From: Asparagopsis taxiformis
Taxonomy: Eukaryota; Rhodophyta; Florideophyceae; Bonnemaisoniales; Bonnemaisoniaceae
Length of the DNA: 64,000 bases
NCBI GenBank assembly: GCA_030407315.1
Contig: JALQPE010002815.1
Span: forward strand, 1 to 64,000
Direction: 5' to 3'
This document shows, in pieces, positions 11,272 to 21,870 of the stretch (positions are counted from its first letter, which is position 1; the number at the start of each line of letters is the position of its first letter). The notes beneath the pieces are model-generated. The model searched no databases. It saw only the letters and a program-made list of their open reading frames with translations, and was not told where the DNA came from. A program made the translations under genes and the position numbers.

Positions 11272-11770
11272 TTAGTTTCGCGCTGGTCCGGCTGGTTCGT
11301 AGCGTTGCGTCGCGTCGTCGGGCGGTCGGTCTTGCGGGTTCGGCGCTTCCTGTGCGATTTGTAGGCAAACCACGGGGTTGGGTACAGCGGTACCCATCTT
11401 CTTGCCTTTAGGCAATACCTGTAGGGGGTTACCAGTGTTTCGCATCTGTAAACGGAAGGGTACGTTGCTCCGAACCTGCGTTTCTCCATTAGTTAGACGG
11501 AGTAACTTCTGCGCATATAGGTTCGTCGCGGGCACCGTAACGCACCTCCCTTCAGCGGTCGCAGTAACGTTGATAATCGCGCAGCGCAGCGTCGACGGCG
11601 TAGCGTGGTGCTTCCAATCGGTAACTAATACGTTCTCGCGAATGAGGCTCGGGCCCGCGCCGGTATCAAGCACAGCGGTCACCGCGGTGGCCGTGCGTAG
11701 ATTATATCCGACGCGAATCTCGAGTTTGTAGTTCGCGGTAGGGGTCTAAAACAGGACCACTGTTTCGGGT
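11272..11770 (-). pseudogene. Retropepsin-like protease relic of element 1
   Basis: The aspartic protease active site is intact (AVLDTGAGPSLI), followed by the flap-region sequence. A TAG lies upstream of the active site (near 11747, tttag in minus sense), where element 3 reads a glutamine codon. The frame then stops at 11272, next to the pol deletion junction. Retropepsins cut Gag-Pol during particle maturation. Here the nonsense codon and the lost downstream pol argue that no working Pol is made. Confidence 0.75.
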
Positions 11771-11852
11771 GGTAACGGAGGCGGTTTTGCGCGCGGCGGT
11801 TGCGTCATCGCGCGTCGCGTGTCCGTTGAGTGGAAAGGAGTCGGCCCACCCG

Positions 11853-13823
11853 CTACGACTCCTCGTAGGCGTTTCCCGGGTCTTCTGCGAAGCGAACCGA
11901 GTGGGGCGTGAGCTGCTCGCCGTCGTGCGCGTCCTCTTCGCGCGTGCGTTCGCTTTCGCGCTCGCGTGCGTCATCGTCCGCGGAAACTTCGAAAACCTGA
12001 ACGTTACGCTGCAGGTTCAGTTCTTCGGGCGTTAGGCGCGCGTGGCTATGTATCTCGCGAATCGCGGCCTGTTGCTCGGATGAGAGCAGCGGGCAACTTA
12101 CCATGGGGTGCCCAAACTTCCGGCATATCAGACAGCGGAACGCTGCCGTGCGAGACGTGTCGGCCGGTGCCGTCTGTCTCACGATAGGCGGTGGGTAAGT
12201 TGCGCGCGGTATGTGCGCCGTGTACGGTCCCGCGTGTTTGCGTTCTCGGTCGTCGTTATGCGCAAAGCGTCGCGAGCGGTCGGCGGGCGATGCGTCGCGA
12301 GAGCGTGGCGTGCGATAATTCGACGAAGGGGTGCCAAGCGAGGTTGGACTTCGCATGGGGCTCGGGGTCGAGAACTTCCGTTCGCGCGGAGCGTGCGGCG
12401 TCGCGGCGGAGGTTGAGACGTTTGGCGATGAGAAGCCTGATGGCGGGGTATGCCCCACGGTCAGTGCCTGCAGCGTCGGTGTCTCGTCCTCTTCCACGTA
12501 GAGCGCAGGAGTTCGCCGTAATAGCGGTCGCGCGCTCGTCGTCGGCGTCATCGCTCGGTGCGTGTCCCCATAGCTCTGCGCCATAGAGACTAGCTCTCGA
12601 AAGGTGTATCGACGCGGGTCGCGAGACAGCGCGTCCCGTACGAGGTGTTGCGCATAGGGTCGTAGACCATCGACGAAGATAGAAACAAGCGTTCGCTCGC
12701 TAAACGCATCGCCGCAGCGCAGCACGCGGCGTCGTAGTCTCGTAGCGAATTGCGTTTCGGTTTCCTTCGGGTCTTGCGTTTGTTGCGCCACGTCACGATA
12801 CGCTTGCGCGACGTCGCCTTCGCGCGCATAGGTCAGCAGGAGCCACTGAACGGCTTCCGCGTAGCACGTAATCGAATCGACACCCGCGCGCGCTCCTCGG
12901 AACGCTCGTCCCACGTACGTTTGGAACGTGTCGCGCGCCTCGTCGGCCAGGAAATACTTGAGGATCGGCAACGCTGCGCCTTCGGATACGCCGGTGTCAT
13001 CGCATGCGCTCTTGAAATACTTCAGGAACGATAGCACGGCGATTCCGTCAACGCCCGTGAAATTCTCTCCTTGCATCGAATGGCGCACCATTTTCGCGGT
13101 GTTAGCCAATTCGCTCGCAATTGCTCGGTTAAACGCGCGGTCCGTATTACGCAAGCGGTACGTGCGATACGAAAGCGCGCGCATGAATAGCTCGTTCAAC
13201 GGCTGGATCTCTACCAGTCCGGGATGCGCGGGTCCATTGTCGCTATCCGAATGCGGGTGGTCGTCGAATGACAGGTCCTGGCGCGCCAGTTCCAGCCATC
13301 CTTCGGGGTCCGCGTTGCGCGCGTAGTTCGTAGGGGTCGCGCGCGCTGCGGTTCGCGTTCGGTTTTCGCGCGCAGCGACGTTCGCGCGCTCAATATTGTG
13401 CTCCTCGCGGGAGTCCATCGTAGTGACGATTAGGTTGTGGACTTGCGCCCTCATCTGAGCCGTCAATCCACGTGATTGGCCCTTGATAGCGCGGTCCACC
13501 GCAGCTCGTACTTCAGCCTGGAGCATGCATTGGAACGTAGGGTCGTCCACTACTTGTCGAACCAAGCTCGGAAGCGTTGCGGACGGCGTAGCGTGCACGT
13601 CGGAAACGCGGAACTCGGCCTCGCGCTTCGTTGCGGCGCCATCGTCGGACGTTTGCGCGTCGTCGTCGATGCTCGCGAGCGCTTGCGTCGGTAACGGCGG
13701 CCACGGAGAAGCGGTAGGGTCAGGGATATGTGAAGCGACCAGCGCGTCGACTGCGTGCGTTTGCGACCCGACTGGCGGCGGTTCGGTCGGCGCGTTCGAT
13801 CGCTCGGGCGCGGATGGATCCAT
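11853..13823 (-). CDS. gag: Gag of element 1 (intact, 656 aa)
   Basis: This is the structural protein that forms the virus-like particle and binds the RNA. The start MDPSAPERSN is the first ATG after the leader and is the same in element 3. Residues 1-120 are Pro/Ala-rich. The retro-gag core lies around 270-420 (YFKSACDDTGVSEG, LRRRVLRCGDAFSER). A CCHC zinc knuckle lies near residue 590 (CLICRKFGHPMVSC, spacing CX2CX4HX4C). The core word ACD..GVSEG also occurs in the gag of element 2, so the two families share a lineage. The frame is fully open although pol is deleted, which suits an element that still makes particles or was mobilised by a helper copy. Confidence 0.9.
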   Translation of the reverse strand: MDPSAPERSNAPTEPPPVGSQTHAVDALVASHIPDPTASPWPPLPTQALASIDDDAQTSDDGAATKREAEFRVSDVHATPSATLPSLVRQVVDDPTFQCMLQAEVRAAVDRAIKGQSRGLTAQMRAQVHNLIVTTMDSREEHNIERANVAARENRTRTAARATPTNYARNADPEGWLELARQDLSFDDHPHSDSDNGPAHPGLVEIQPLNELFMRALSYRTYRLRNTDRAFNRAIASELANTAKMVRHSMQGENFTGVDGIAVLSFLKYFKSACDDTGVSEGAALPILKYFLADEARDTFQTYVGRAFRGARAGVDSITCYAEAVQWLLLTYAREGDVAQAYRDVAQQTQDPKETETQFATRLRRRVLRCGDAFSERTLVSIFVDGLRPYAQHLVRDALSRDPRRYTFRELVSMAQSYGDTHRAMTPTTSARPLLRRTPALYVEEDETPTLQALTVGHTPPSGFSSPNVSTSAATPHAPRERKFSTPSPMRSPTSLGTPSSNYRTPRSRDASPADRSRRFAHNDDRERKHAGPYTAHIPRATYPPPIVRQTAPADTSRTAAFRCLICRKFGHPMVSCPLLSSEQQAAIREIHSHARLTPEELNLQRNVQVFEVSADDDARERESERTREEDAHDGEQLTPHSVRFAEDPGNAYEES

Positions 13824-14380
13824 CGGCGCGGTTGCGTTCGATCGTCGCCTAGGGAAAAGGGAAAAAGGGATGATGGGAAGGGAGAAAGGGGAATTCGGCG
13901 CGCGTCAAAATCTCGCGTCGGCGCGTCGAAAAATTGGCAAGTAAAAAGGGAAGCGCTTCCCGAAAATTTTCTGCGTATCGGGCGCGCGTAGTAAGGGTGA
14001 GGGGGACGAGTTCGCTCGCAGGAGGGCTTCTTCCTCGCTCGGAACGCGCAAAGACGGGTCTCGATCGTCCGCGAACCCAATATTTTCGGCACCGCCGAGC
14101 CCGCGTTAGGGTTGCGAACTAGCACGCGCACGCGCTGCGTCTTCGATCGCGTCGTTCCGCGCGGCGAATCGTCGTAGTAGAGGTAGGGTAGTTATACAAA
14201 CCAGAGAGGCTATAGCACCGCTTCCGGGATAGCGATACGCGCGCACGCGTCAATCGCCCTCGCTGTCGCGCACGACGAACGGATAAAGGAAGAATTAGAG
14301 TAAGCGATAGGTTTGGCGTCCCGTGTTTTCCCCAAGCGGAGTTTCTGTGCTTCGCTGAGTTCGCACGTCGGTTCGCGCAA

Positions 14381-14398
14381 TTCTAGGTCGAGAGACCA
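14381..14398 (-). promoter_or_regulatory. Primer-binding site, element 1
   Basis: On the minus strand, two bases after the 5' LTR, the sequence reads tggtctctcgacctagaa. The same 18-mer stands at the same place in elements 2 and 3. It begins with TGG, the complement of a tRNA 3' CCA. The implied tRNA end has a C1-G72 pair and A73, which points to tRNA-Tyr (inference). Confidence 0.85.
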
Positions 14399-14400
14399 GT

Positions 14401-15191
14401 TGTAGGACCAGCCGGGTGGCGATCGCTAAGGGAGTTCTAGAATTGCAGCCGTGTCAGGGCGAAGTAAACCGTAACGCGCTGGTTGAACTTGCGTTTCGCG
14501 CGTCGCTCGGTCGCGCTGGCGAACGGGTGGTACAACGGCGGAACGCGTAGGGAACGATCGCAACACGGGATTCGCGGGCCGGCGCAAGCCGTGATCTCAG
14601 GGGGAGATCACCGAGTAAACTCGAGCACAACGCGATCCACACAGGGGTCGTAAATCCCTGGCCTAGTGGCGTGCGACGCAACGCGCGCTATCGCGGTGCG
14701 ACGCGGTTCGACGATCGGTTTATGCGCAGCGCGCACGCGAACGTCGGCGATCGTGAGCAACCCGCACGCAACGTCGTAACGCAATCGGTCCTCGCGATTC
14801 GCTAAACGCTTAACTCGTAGCTGCGAAGATGCTGACTGTTTATTGGTAAAGTGCGAAGCAGAACGACCATTAATAGCTAACTACTCAGGACAGGTTGTCC
14901 TTGCGCGGCCGGCCGGCGGCCGCTCGCTCGCACGCAAAAGGGAAATATTTGGGAAAAAGGCTTTCGTCATAAAAAACCCAAAAAGGGGAAATAAAGGGAA
15001 ATTCATAGAATTCGCTACACGTGGCGCCGGGCTCGTAGTCGCACGCGTTCGCGCAGGCGCGCCGTGACACGTAATTGTATCGCCACGCGCGTACGCTCGC
15101 TTACTAACTAACTAAACGCGGATGCACGCGGACTCAACTCGTCGATATCGCTTCAACCCGCGTTCGCGTTAGCGGCATAAATTGCACCACA
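14401..15191 (-). repeat. Element 1 5' LTR, complete (791 bp)
   Basis: On the plus strand it opens with tgtaggacc and closes with ttgcaccaca, so in element sense it reads TGTGG...CTACA. The U5 end lies two bases from the primer-binding site. Its first 70 bp (plus strand) are the part missing from the 3' copy. It is inserted into an acidic-tract coding sequence at 15192. Confidence 0.9.
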
Positions 15192-15488
15192 TGGTGCTTT
15201 GTTTGGCTGGATCTCGCATTCACTCTCAGATCCGTTATCTGAGTCACTCTCTGATGTACTTTCGGATTCGCTTTCGGATTCCTCGGGAGACGAGTATTTT
15301 TCAAATTCCTTGCGGGCTGCTTCAGTTTGCGCGCGCTGTAAATCGGCCCGGTTGGCCTTCTCGCGCAGTACAGCAGGGTCGTTGGCGGCGCGTTTGTACG
15401 GCACTGTATGCCGATTTACAGTTGAGCCAGTTAGCAAATTTGATTTCAAAAAAATGGCGCCAAACATTGTTGTTTTCCAAATACGCAC
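15153..15488 (-). pseudogene. Truncated ORF with Ser/Glu/Asp tract, cut by the LTR
   Basis: A minus-strand frame of about 100 codons starts MRIWKTTMFGAIF and ends in a tract of Ser, Glu and Asp (SPEESESESESTSESDSD). The last dozen codons lie inside the LTR of element 1, so the gene was interrupted there. What remains is an N-terminal part, with an Ala/Lys/Glu-rich helix (around ALREKANRADLQRAQTEAAR) before the acidic tract. No family is recognised; such tracts occur in many nuclear proteins. It may be a broken host gene or a piece of another mobile element. Confidence 0.4.
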
Positions 15489-16614
15489 TTTTCAAGTATA
15501 ATTTGCTTTGCCAAAATAAATTGACCAGACTAGAAGTCCGCTGTAATTTACCACTCTAACAAACGTTTTAGACGTAGTGCTAGGTATGGTAAAATTATCA
15601 GGAAGCAATTTACTGAAATTTGTTCGAAATTTCTTGTAAGTCTAGACTGTGGGAAAATTTCCAAAAAAAAGAAATTCCAAAATAAAAGTTGATTTTTCCA
15701 CTTGATTTTGGCCTTTCAGAGGCCGGATGATTTGGGACCGGTTGATCCAGAAATGATGTCCAACGGGGCCACACCAGGTCTAGGTGATTGGGGTCGGGGC
15801 ACGAGGGGTGCGTTAGTTGACAGAACACTTTATCGAAGGCTGGTAGTTGTTGTCTGTATCTGAGAAATGAAGACTACTCTATCCTACTCCCTTCTTATAC
15901 TGCTTAGCATCTATCTCTAGCATAGTAATATGAAAGATTAGGACTAATTTGAAGTACAAAGTGAGTATAAAGCCGGTACTACCGGCTTTATACTCACTTT
16001 GTATTAGTAATCGAACAATTCAACTACGATAGCATTAATTAGAATAGGTATAGGAATTCCATCCAGACAGTAATTAGAAGAAGGTTAGAATTAAAGAATC
16101 AATCAATTTGTGTGACTAGAATTCATACCGAACCGTATGTAACGTCTATCTGGATGATCCAGTCGGATCAGTTCCATTATAGAATTTACAATACGCTAGG
16201 ATAGTTTACACTACGCAATTACACCCCTTATTAGAATGACTAGGTTCCATAATAGTTTACATTACACTAGCTATAGTAGTCTCGATCGTAAGGTGCGAAT
16301 AGAAGCTAAATTTGCACCTTACTCTGCGAGTCCATGAAATTACTATCGCTAGGCTAGTGTAGTGATTTTAGTAGTCTACGAGCTAATCTAGAATTCTATA
16401 AAGGAGGTACTGGAATGGCTGCTGGAAGAGTTCGGGGAGATCAACAAACCCAGTAACAACAATTCCTAAGTTGAGCCGAAATAAGCGCCGCTTAGTGAAC
16501 CTCAAAATTTTACCCAAAAAGTAAGTTTATCATTTCAACCTATCGGAACCTAACACCGTATGATCGGTCGGCAGATTGATAGCACTTGCCGGCGGAAGCA
16601 AAGTCTTAGATATT
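15489..16614. other. AT-rich spacer left of the Harbinger element
   Basis: No gene is seen. It contains the near-perfect palindrome at 15955-16003 and a weaker stem near 16269-16315 (taaggtgc ... gcacctta). The composition is AT-rich, in sharp contrast to element 1. Confidence 0.5.
15955..16003. repeat. 49-bp perfect palindrome, 24-bp arms, 1-nt centre
   Basis: The arm tacaaagtgagtataaagcc plus ggta is followed by one c and then its exact reverse complement. There is no mismatch across 24 bp. Nothing around it is coding. It could be a minimal foldback element, a small-RNA hairpin or a replication/repair scar. Confidence 0.9.
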
Positions 16615-16663
16615 AGAGAGATTTGGCAACGCAAAAGTGCGAGCAGTTTTGGCACAGCGTGCG
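16615..16663 (+). repeat. Harbinger left terminal inverted repeat
   Basis: It begins agagagatttggcaacgcaa and matches the reverse complement of 20255-20303 at 46 of 49 positions by eye. It is preceded by att. Confidence 0.85.
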
Positions 16664-17400
16664 GGGTAATGAAATCGCTGCGCAGGACGCCATATTTGTC
16701 ATACCTTTTATTTGAGTAAGTAAAACTAGACTTCTGTAATGCTCAGCAAACTTTTGCTAGGAGAGCAGTTCTTTTTTCCCAAAGTAGTTCAAAACCTTCT
16801 GGTGCCCTTAATCCGTAACTCAGTTTTAGACGGCGTGGCAGGAACCAAAAAGACAGATGTCCCTTTGGTTCCTGTTTCCGTTTCCAAACACCATTCAAAC
16901 ACTGATCTTGTCATGATCAATCCATCTCGGGCAGGTCATGTGAGGTGTACCATTTCACCTTTCCAATAATTGTAAGGCTCTGAAAAAGCTTGACAGCGCA
17001 GCCATGGCTGTTGTTGCAATCAATTCAGACTCTTTCAGGGGTTTCTGGAGATTCCTTTTCAATATTGGGGTTCGGGACAGAATTGATGCAGTGATTTCAG
17101 TATCAGCCTACGAGTTATGCACCGCAAAATATTCCTATGGACACTGGTACATTCTGGGACGGTTTCTAAACGGACTAACTCGATTAACTACTTCACTTAC
17201 GTCTAGAAAGCAAATAGCGGAGTGCAAAGATCCTTCTGTGTAATGGTAACAAAGAACAGGGCGGGATGGGGAAATGAAAGAGAAGTTTTCCAGGAGTATA
17301 AGAGCATCCTAGTGGTTCCAAACTCAAACCTAGAGATTCAATCATTCAAATATCAACAATTTCCTATATCAGCAATTGTCACAGCGAATTTGATACAGAC

Positions 17401-18475
17401 ATGAGCCTCAGTGGGAACAGTGCTATGAGGATTGCTTCTCTTGTTGACTGCAGTTCAGCAGATCGAGATACTATGACCGGAAACATGTGCAGTACTGGGT
17501 ATATGGATGAAATTAGTGTGGAAAATATATGCCCAGATGTGGAACTAATATCCAACAGATATCCAGGCTTTGGAAATGATTCAATACCGACATGTGAAGA
17601 CCTCAATGAGAATTACGTTGCTTTTACTAAACCGAATAATGGTCAAGCTGGGCCATCAGAGGAAGTTGGCATCTTAGAACGATCAGATAGTGGTGAGAGT
17701 AATGGCAATATTGAGGAAAAGGAAACAATGATTGCTAGGAAGTTTTCCAAAAAGTTGGATGTTCTTTTGTTGAGGGAGGTTTTGAACGCAAGAGCACACT
17801 TAGCACGTCGTGGTAAGAGAGGAGAGAAATTCAAACATGTGAGCGATCAGTTGAACCATTTAGGCGATCTTCCATGGAAAACTGATGGAAAACAATGTTC
17901 CACACGTCTCAGACGTCTGCTCAACAACCACAAAGAATTTGTGTCAGTGAGTTCAAGCTCACCCTTCCAAAAAAACCAGTTTCCGAACACGATCGGATGT
18001 GTGCACTTATTTTGTTTGAAATCACGAACGCGACGGAAAAACGTAACTCAGAAAGAGAAAAGGATGAGGCTAGAAATGCATCGATAGTTGCGGCTGGTGA
18101 TGCAGTTCGTACCAGGGCTATGAAGCGCAGAAGTGAAAGGAAAGTAATAGACCTTGTTTCGCCAGAAAGTTCACCTGGTAATACAGACGTGATAATATCT
18201 GCAGATGTTATGATGGAAGGGAGTTCATCTACGAGAAAGGCAAAGAAGAGTAAGCGGATACAGGATGACATTGGCGGGGTTTAAGATGTCCTAAAGACTT
18301 CTGAAGCCGAACGTTTACGGCTTGCCAGGGAACAGGGAGAACTGGAGGCAAAAAATATGAAATGGAAGTGAAATACCGCCAGGAAGCGTCCAGGGCTTTA
18401 AGTATACGGCTTGCACACGAAGAACAAAGGCTTGAAATGGACAAAATGTTGACTTAAGCAAAAATTGAGGCTTTA
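17401..18475 (+). pseudogene. Harbinger Myb/SANT-like partner protein, decayed
   Basis: The first frame (17401-18087) has an acidic N-terminus and then a Myb/SANT-like region around codons 110-175 (VLLLREVLNARAH, LPWKTDGKQCSTRL, LLNNHKEF). In PIF/Harbinger elements this second protein binds the transposon ends and helps the transposase enter the nucleus. After about 17945 the sensible coding moves to another frame (SEHDRMCALILFEI, then TRAMKRRSERKVIDLVSP). Near 18355 it moves again into a helical tail (KYRQEASRAL, EEQRLEMDKM). At least two frameshifts and terminal stops make it a pseudogene. Confidence 0.7.
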
Positions 18476-18783
18476 AGGGGAGGATCAAAGCGGGTGTCAG
18501 ATGAGGAATGAATTTAGATCGATAGTTCATTAAAACTTATCGTGGAAGCCCAGGTCGTTTTGAACGCGAAATAAAAGTGACTTACCACGACAAATAAATA
18601 CTAGTGACACCCTCCCTCATCACTCCAGCATTTTGTCTTTTTCGCTCCCTCCAGTAGACTCATACCAGCTGCAAGGAAGTTATAAAAACGGAGATATCTA
18701 AGGTCTCTTTAGATTTCCATGATTCTCTTTGCAAATACACACTTCAGTTTAGTACTAAAAGGGGCCTGTAAATTCCACACAGT

Positions 18784-19944
18784 TCAATTGTTCTCAGCTA
18801 GGAAATAAATGTACTCTTCAAACTTTGGTTGTAGGCAATCGAATTTTCTACTGGACTGAGATCCATAGAAGCAGGTCTTGAAATTGAAAATCAAACAGGC
18901 TGAAACGTACCATAGTCCTACCGGAGTAGCTGCTGTCTTCATCTTCCTAATTAGATCCACATGCGTAAAGTATTGTTTCACTTCTTTGAATCCCCACTCA
19001 ACTGAAACTCGTAGCATTGACATCGATCTGTTTAACCACTTTTGCTCTTCAGTAATATCGTTCCCCTTGAATCAAACTATAACATATGGACGTAGTGCGT
19101 ATGCTGAATCTGCATATACGTAAAAATGTCTCCCTCTTATGTACAACTTCTCTTCTAGTTCCCTCTCAATTCCAGACTCCATGAAGAGCGTCATATCGTG
19201 TCTTCTTCCTTCCAATGGACCTCCAAAATGGTCGATAATTCCATCAGGCAGTGTCACGGCCTGGAAATTTATACAGTTACGTTTCTTATGTCCATTGTAC
19301 GTAGCCCGTTGCATGAGCCCGCTTGGCCTAGCAATATAGATATTAGTAGCATCCAAAAACCCAATACAACAATGCAAGGAACCACCAGTATCATATACAG
19401 CCTGCGAATACTCTTCGGATCTTGGATGAATTATGTGTATAGGAAGGGATAACGCCAGGGGACTGAAGTGATCATAAAATTTCTGCAGTGCCTCATAGAA
19501 TATTTCACATAAGCTTGGAGAAGAACGTTTGAATTCGTGCTCCAAATCAATCCATCGACATGGTGAACCCAACCTCCGGGCTAATATGCAGAAAGATTCT
19601 ATGGAACTGCTTGAGTATCTTTTCCGCTCCGTCTTGAATGTTTTCTGGTCCCATTTTAGAGCAGAAACGATTTTAACTATGTCCTGTTTTGTGAACCGGA
19701 ATCCACGGATAGATTCGAAGTCTTCTAGTAGGAATAGATCGAACTTCGTGGAGAAGATTTCCATTTTCCTTTCGTTTCGCAATATCATGTCCTCGTACTC
19801 TTTACTAGCTTGCTGCAAGAACAGGAGGCTCAATGCAGAAGTAGTACCAGCTCCACGCGCGTATGCCAGAAACAGGACGTTCTGGTCGTATCTTGATCGT
19901 ACGCGGCGGGGTGCAAAGTCCTTTTGATTCCGACCGCTCCTCAT
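18784..19944 (-). pseudogene. Harbinger (HARBI1-like) transposase, one in-frame TGA
   Basis: This DDE-superfamily endonuclease catalyses excision and insertion of the element. The long frame (19944 down to 19072) covers the helical N-terminus and the catalytic region with the first Asp (GFLDATNIYIARP) and the second (YVYADSAYALRPY). A TGA at 19072-19074 stops it. The same frame then continues without shift through FKGNDITEEQKWLN to the third acidic residue (RVSVEWGFKEVKQYF) and a natural stop at 18784. Without the TGA it would be about 386 aa, a normal length for the family. One nonsense change therefore separates it from an open frame. Confidence 0.85.
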
Positions 19945-20254
19945 CGCAGAAAGTGGGTTGCGAACGCTCTAATGAGGACAAACAGACAGTTTCGGTCAGA
20001 CACGAAGTCTGATGTGGAAAGCGGAAAACTTAATCTTCCTGGGTTTTTATCGTTTCACGCAGGTCGATCCCGTGCGACAACTGTCTATCTGGTCGTAACA
20101 GTCACTAGTAGTAGATTTAGCCGTGACATGGACAAATTCGTCTGGAACTTTCAAACTATCTGATTCAGGGTAACGGGACCACTGTAAGGCAAATTTCTCT
20201 TTTATGTGAACTCGCCATAAAGGCTCACCCTGTTGTCATAAGGTGGAGTAACTG

Positions 20255-20303
20255 CACACGCTGTGCTAAAACTGCTCGCACTTTTGCCTTGCCAAATCTC
20301 TCT
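20255..20303 (-). repeat. Harbinger right terminal inverted repeat
   Basis: It ends gccaaatctctct, the reverse complement of the left end, and is followed by att. Confidence 0.85.
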
Positions 20304-20819
20304 ATTGTTGACCTTGACAACAACAGCTCACCTGCCACGTACGCGCGTTAAATTAATTCTTACACTGCAATTTTAACACTCCCCCTGCATTCAGTGTATG
20401 TCTGGGTGTCAGTGTCTCAATTGAAAACTACTTAAACATTGCATCGCCCTTGGTGCGGCCGCCCTGGACAGAAGCGTCCTCTTCACCGCTGCCGTGAACA
20501 GTCTCGATCGATCGACACTTTCAGCCGTCATTTCCTGATCACGCTTGCCGTACCCCCGCCTCCATTATCAGCTGTTCTACTTCTCCAGTTTTCCTCATTT
20601 CCCGCATCAATCCCCAACCTGTCGTTGCTGTTCTCCGCATATATCGTTCTCGCCATCTTCTCCATTGTGACTGTACAGACTTCAACACGTCTCCAACTCT
20701 ACATCTACGCTCTCCTGCCGTTCGGTACAGGAATTGTTCCACCACGAACAAGTTCCACCCGTCTTCAAGTCTGTACAGGTTACTCTTCATCTCAGTATTT
20801 ATTCAGTGTCAACTGGTGA

Positions 20820-21870
20820 ACACAGCAGAGATGATTACCTCCACCGTTCGTCTCCCACATGGAATCCTTGCAAGAAACTCTTCTGCTACTTGAGCGTCTA
20901 TGTTTTTGTCACAAAGTCTGGCGACAATATTACTCCAGCAATCTTCTGCGATGCGTTCTGCCAGGGTCAAAGCTCTGCGCAGTCACGAGAAAGCCACGAG
21001 CTCGGTGCGACGCGCTGATTACACAACGGTAAGGTGATGGTGAACTTGTCCGTACCGGCGTGGCTGATGAACACGTCATACACTTTATCTGCTTCGGTTT
21101 CAGTGGCTGACTTTTCCGCTGTTAATGTGATTGTGTCTATTAACCGCGGTGGGTGAGGTTGGGTGAGGTGTGGTAGAGGAGGTTCATCACGAGACGGGGT
21201 TGGACTACTGTCTGTGATGAGATCGATGTAGTACACACCCTTTTGACTAATGAAACGTGTACTCAACATGTATCGGAGATGTAATGGGCTTCTTCGTTAC
21301 TAATAGTATCATGCAACCGCTCCCCGGCGGCTATGGTAAGAGATGATTCACCTTGCTCGTATTTCACATTCGGGGAAAATTGGAAGTGTACTCCATCCAA
21401 CTTCTTGCTGAAGACCAAGCGAGGAATTGCGGTGCTGCCCATTGCAGTACTCCCCCATTTGAGCGGAGCTTCGTCGAGCGACTCTCCCGACGACACACAC
21501 GTTCCACGATATGGACTTCCTCTCGACAATTACTGGATTCTCTTCAAATAGTTGCCTGTATATGGCTGCAAAAGTTGAGATAACATTTCCATCTGAACTG
21601 GACGACAATAAATCAATCCCCCAACCTCGTTCAGACCCTATCGCACCCCTCCAGTCCTCAACACTTGAAGATCTCAATGGAACCTCCTGCTCATTGGACG
21701 ATAGGAACAGCGCTGAATGTTCAAGATCAAAAAGCGAATGGAAAGCATCTCCATTTCGCGCGTGAACGATGGAAAGTACACTACTGCGTCATCAAGAATA
21801 GGTGGCGAATCGGTGACTGCTTGAGACAGCGAATGTTGCACGTAAAGCAACACTGGAAAAGTTAAAACTT
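20820..21870 (-). pseudogene. NB-ARC/WD40 paralogue relic with a C-terminal TIR domain
   Basis: On the minus strand, successive frames match the C-terminal part of the intact NB-ARC/WD40 protein at 27463-31167. HSLFDLEHSALFLSS corresponds to HSLSNLEHWVLSLSK, VIVERKSISW to STVERKSLSW, VSSGESLDEA to VASGEAVDDA, and GVYYIDLITD to GMYYVDLVTD. The intact protein ends a few residues later. The relic goes on through a linker into a TIR domain: box 1 VYDVFISHAGTDKFTI, box-2-like SRDCAEL.PWQNASQKI, and box 3 VILSPDFVTK. Frameshifts and several stops (for example at 20965 and three more in the TIR part) make it dead. Weak similarity to the start of the propeller may continue to about 22590. TIR domains signal or cleave NAD in innate immunity; here it follows the propeller. 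Confidence 0.75.

Larger units (their letters stand above)
4986..15191 (-). mobile_element. Ty3/gypsy chromovirus element 1, pol core deleted
   Basis: This LTR retrotransposon reads on the minus strand. In order it has a 5' LTR (14401-15191), primer-binding site, intact gag, broken protease, integrase C-terminus plus chromodomain, a decayed antisense ORF, a polypurine tract and a 3' LTR (4986-5707). No reverse transcriptase, RNase H or integrase core is present: protease sequence passes almost directly into the GPF module of integrase. The two LTRs appear to differ at about one position over 721 bp, so insertion was recent although the element cannot move by itself. It is very rich in CpG, unlike the flanking DNA. 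The 3' LTR lacks 70 bp at its outer edge, so no target-site duplication can be scored. Confidence 0.9.
16615..20303. mobile_element. PIF/Harbinger DNA transposon, complete ends
   Basis: The element is bounded by 49-bp inverted repeats that differ at three positions (agagagatttggcaa...gcacagcgtg). It is flanked on both sides by att (16612-16614 and 20304-20306), the 3-bp target duplication expected for the superfamily. Inside are two convergent genes in the classical Harbinger arrangement: a Myb/SANT-like DNA-binding protein on the plus strand (17401-18475) and a DDE transposase on the minus strand (18784-19944). Both are broken, so the copy is not autonomous, but the ends are intact enough to be moved by an active relative. 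Confidence 0.85.

Noticed and set aside
17004..17243. 79-codon frame inside the Harbinger element
   Set aside because: No similarity to Harbinger proteins could be seen; may be chance.
20439..20819. 126-codon plus-strand frame with hydrophobic stretches
   Set aside because: No ATG at its start, lies over the decayed TIR region's edge, and no domain.
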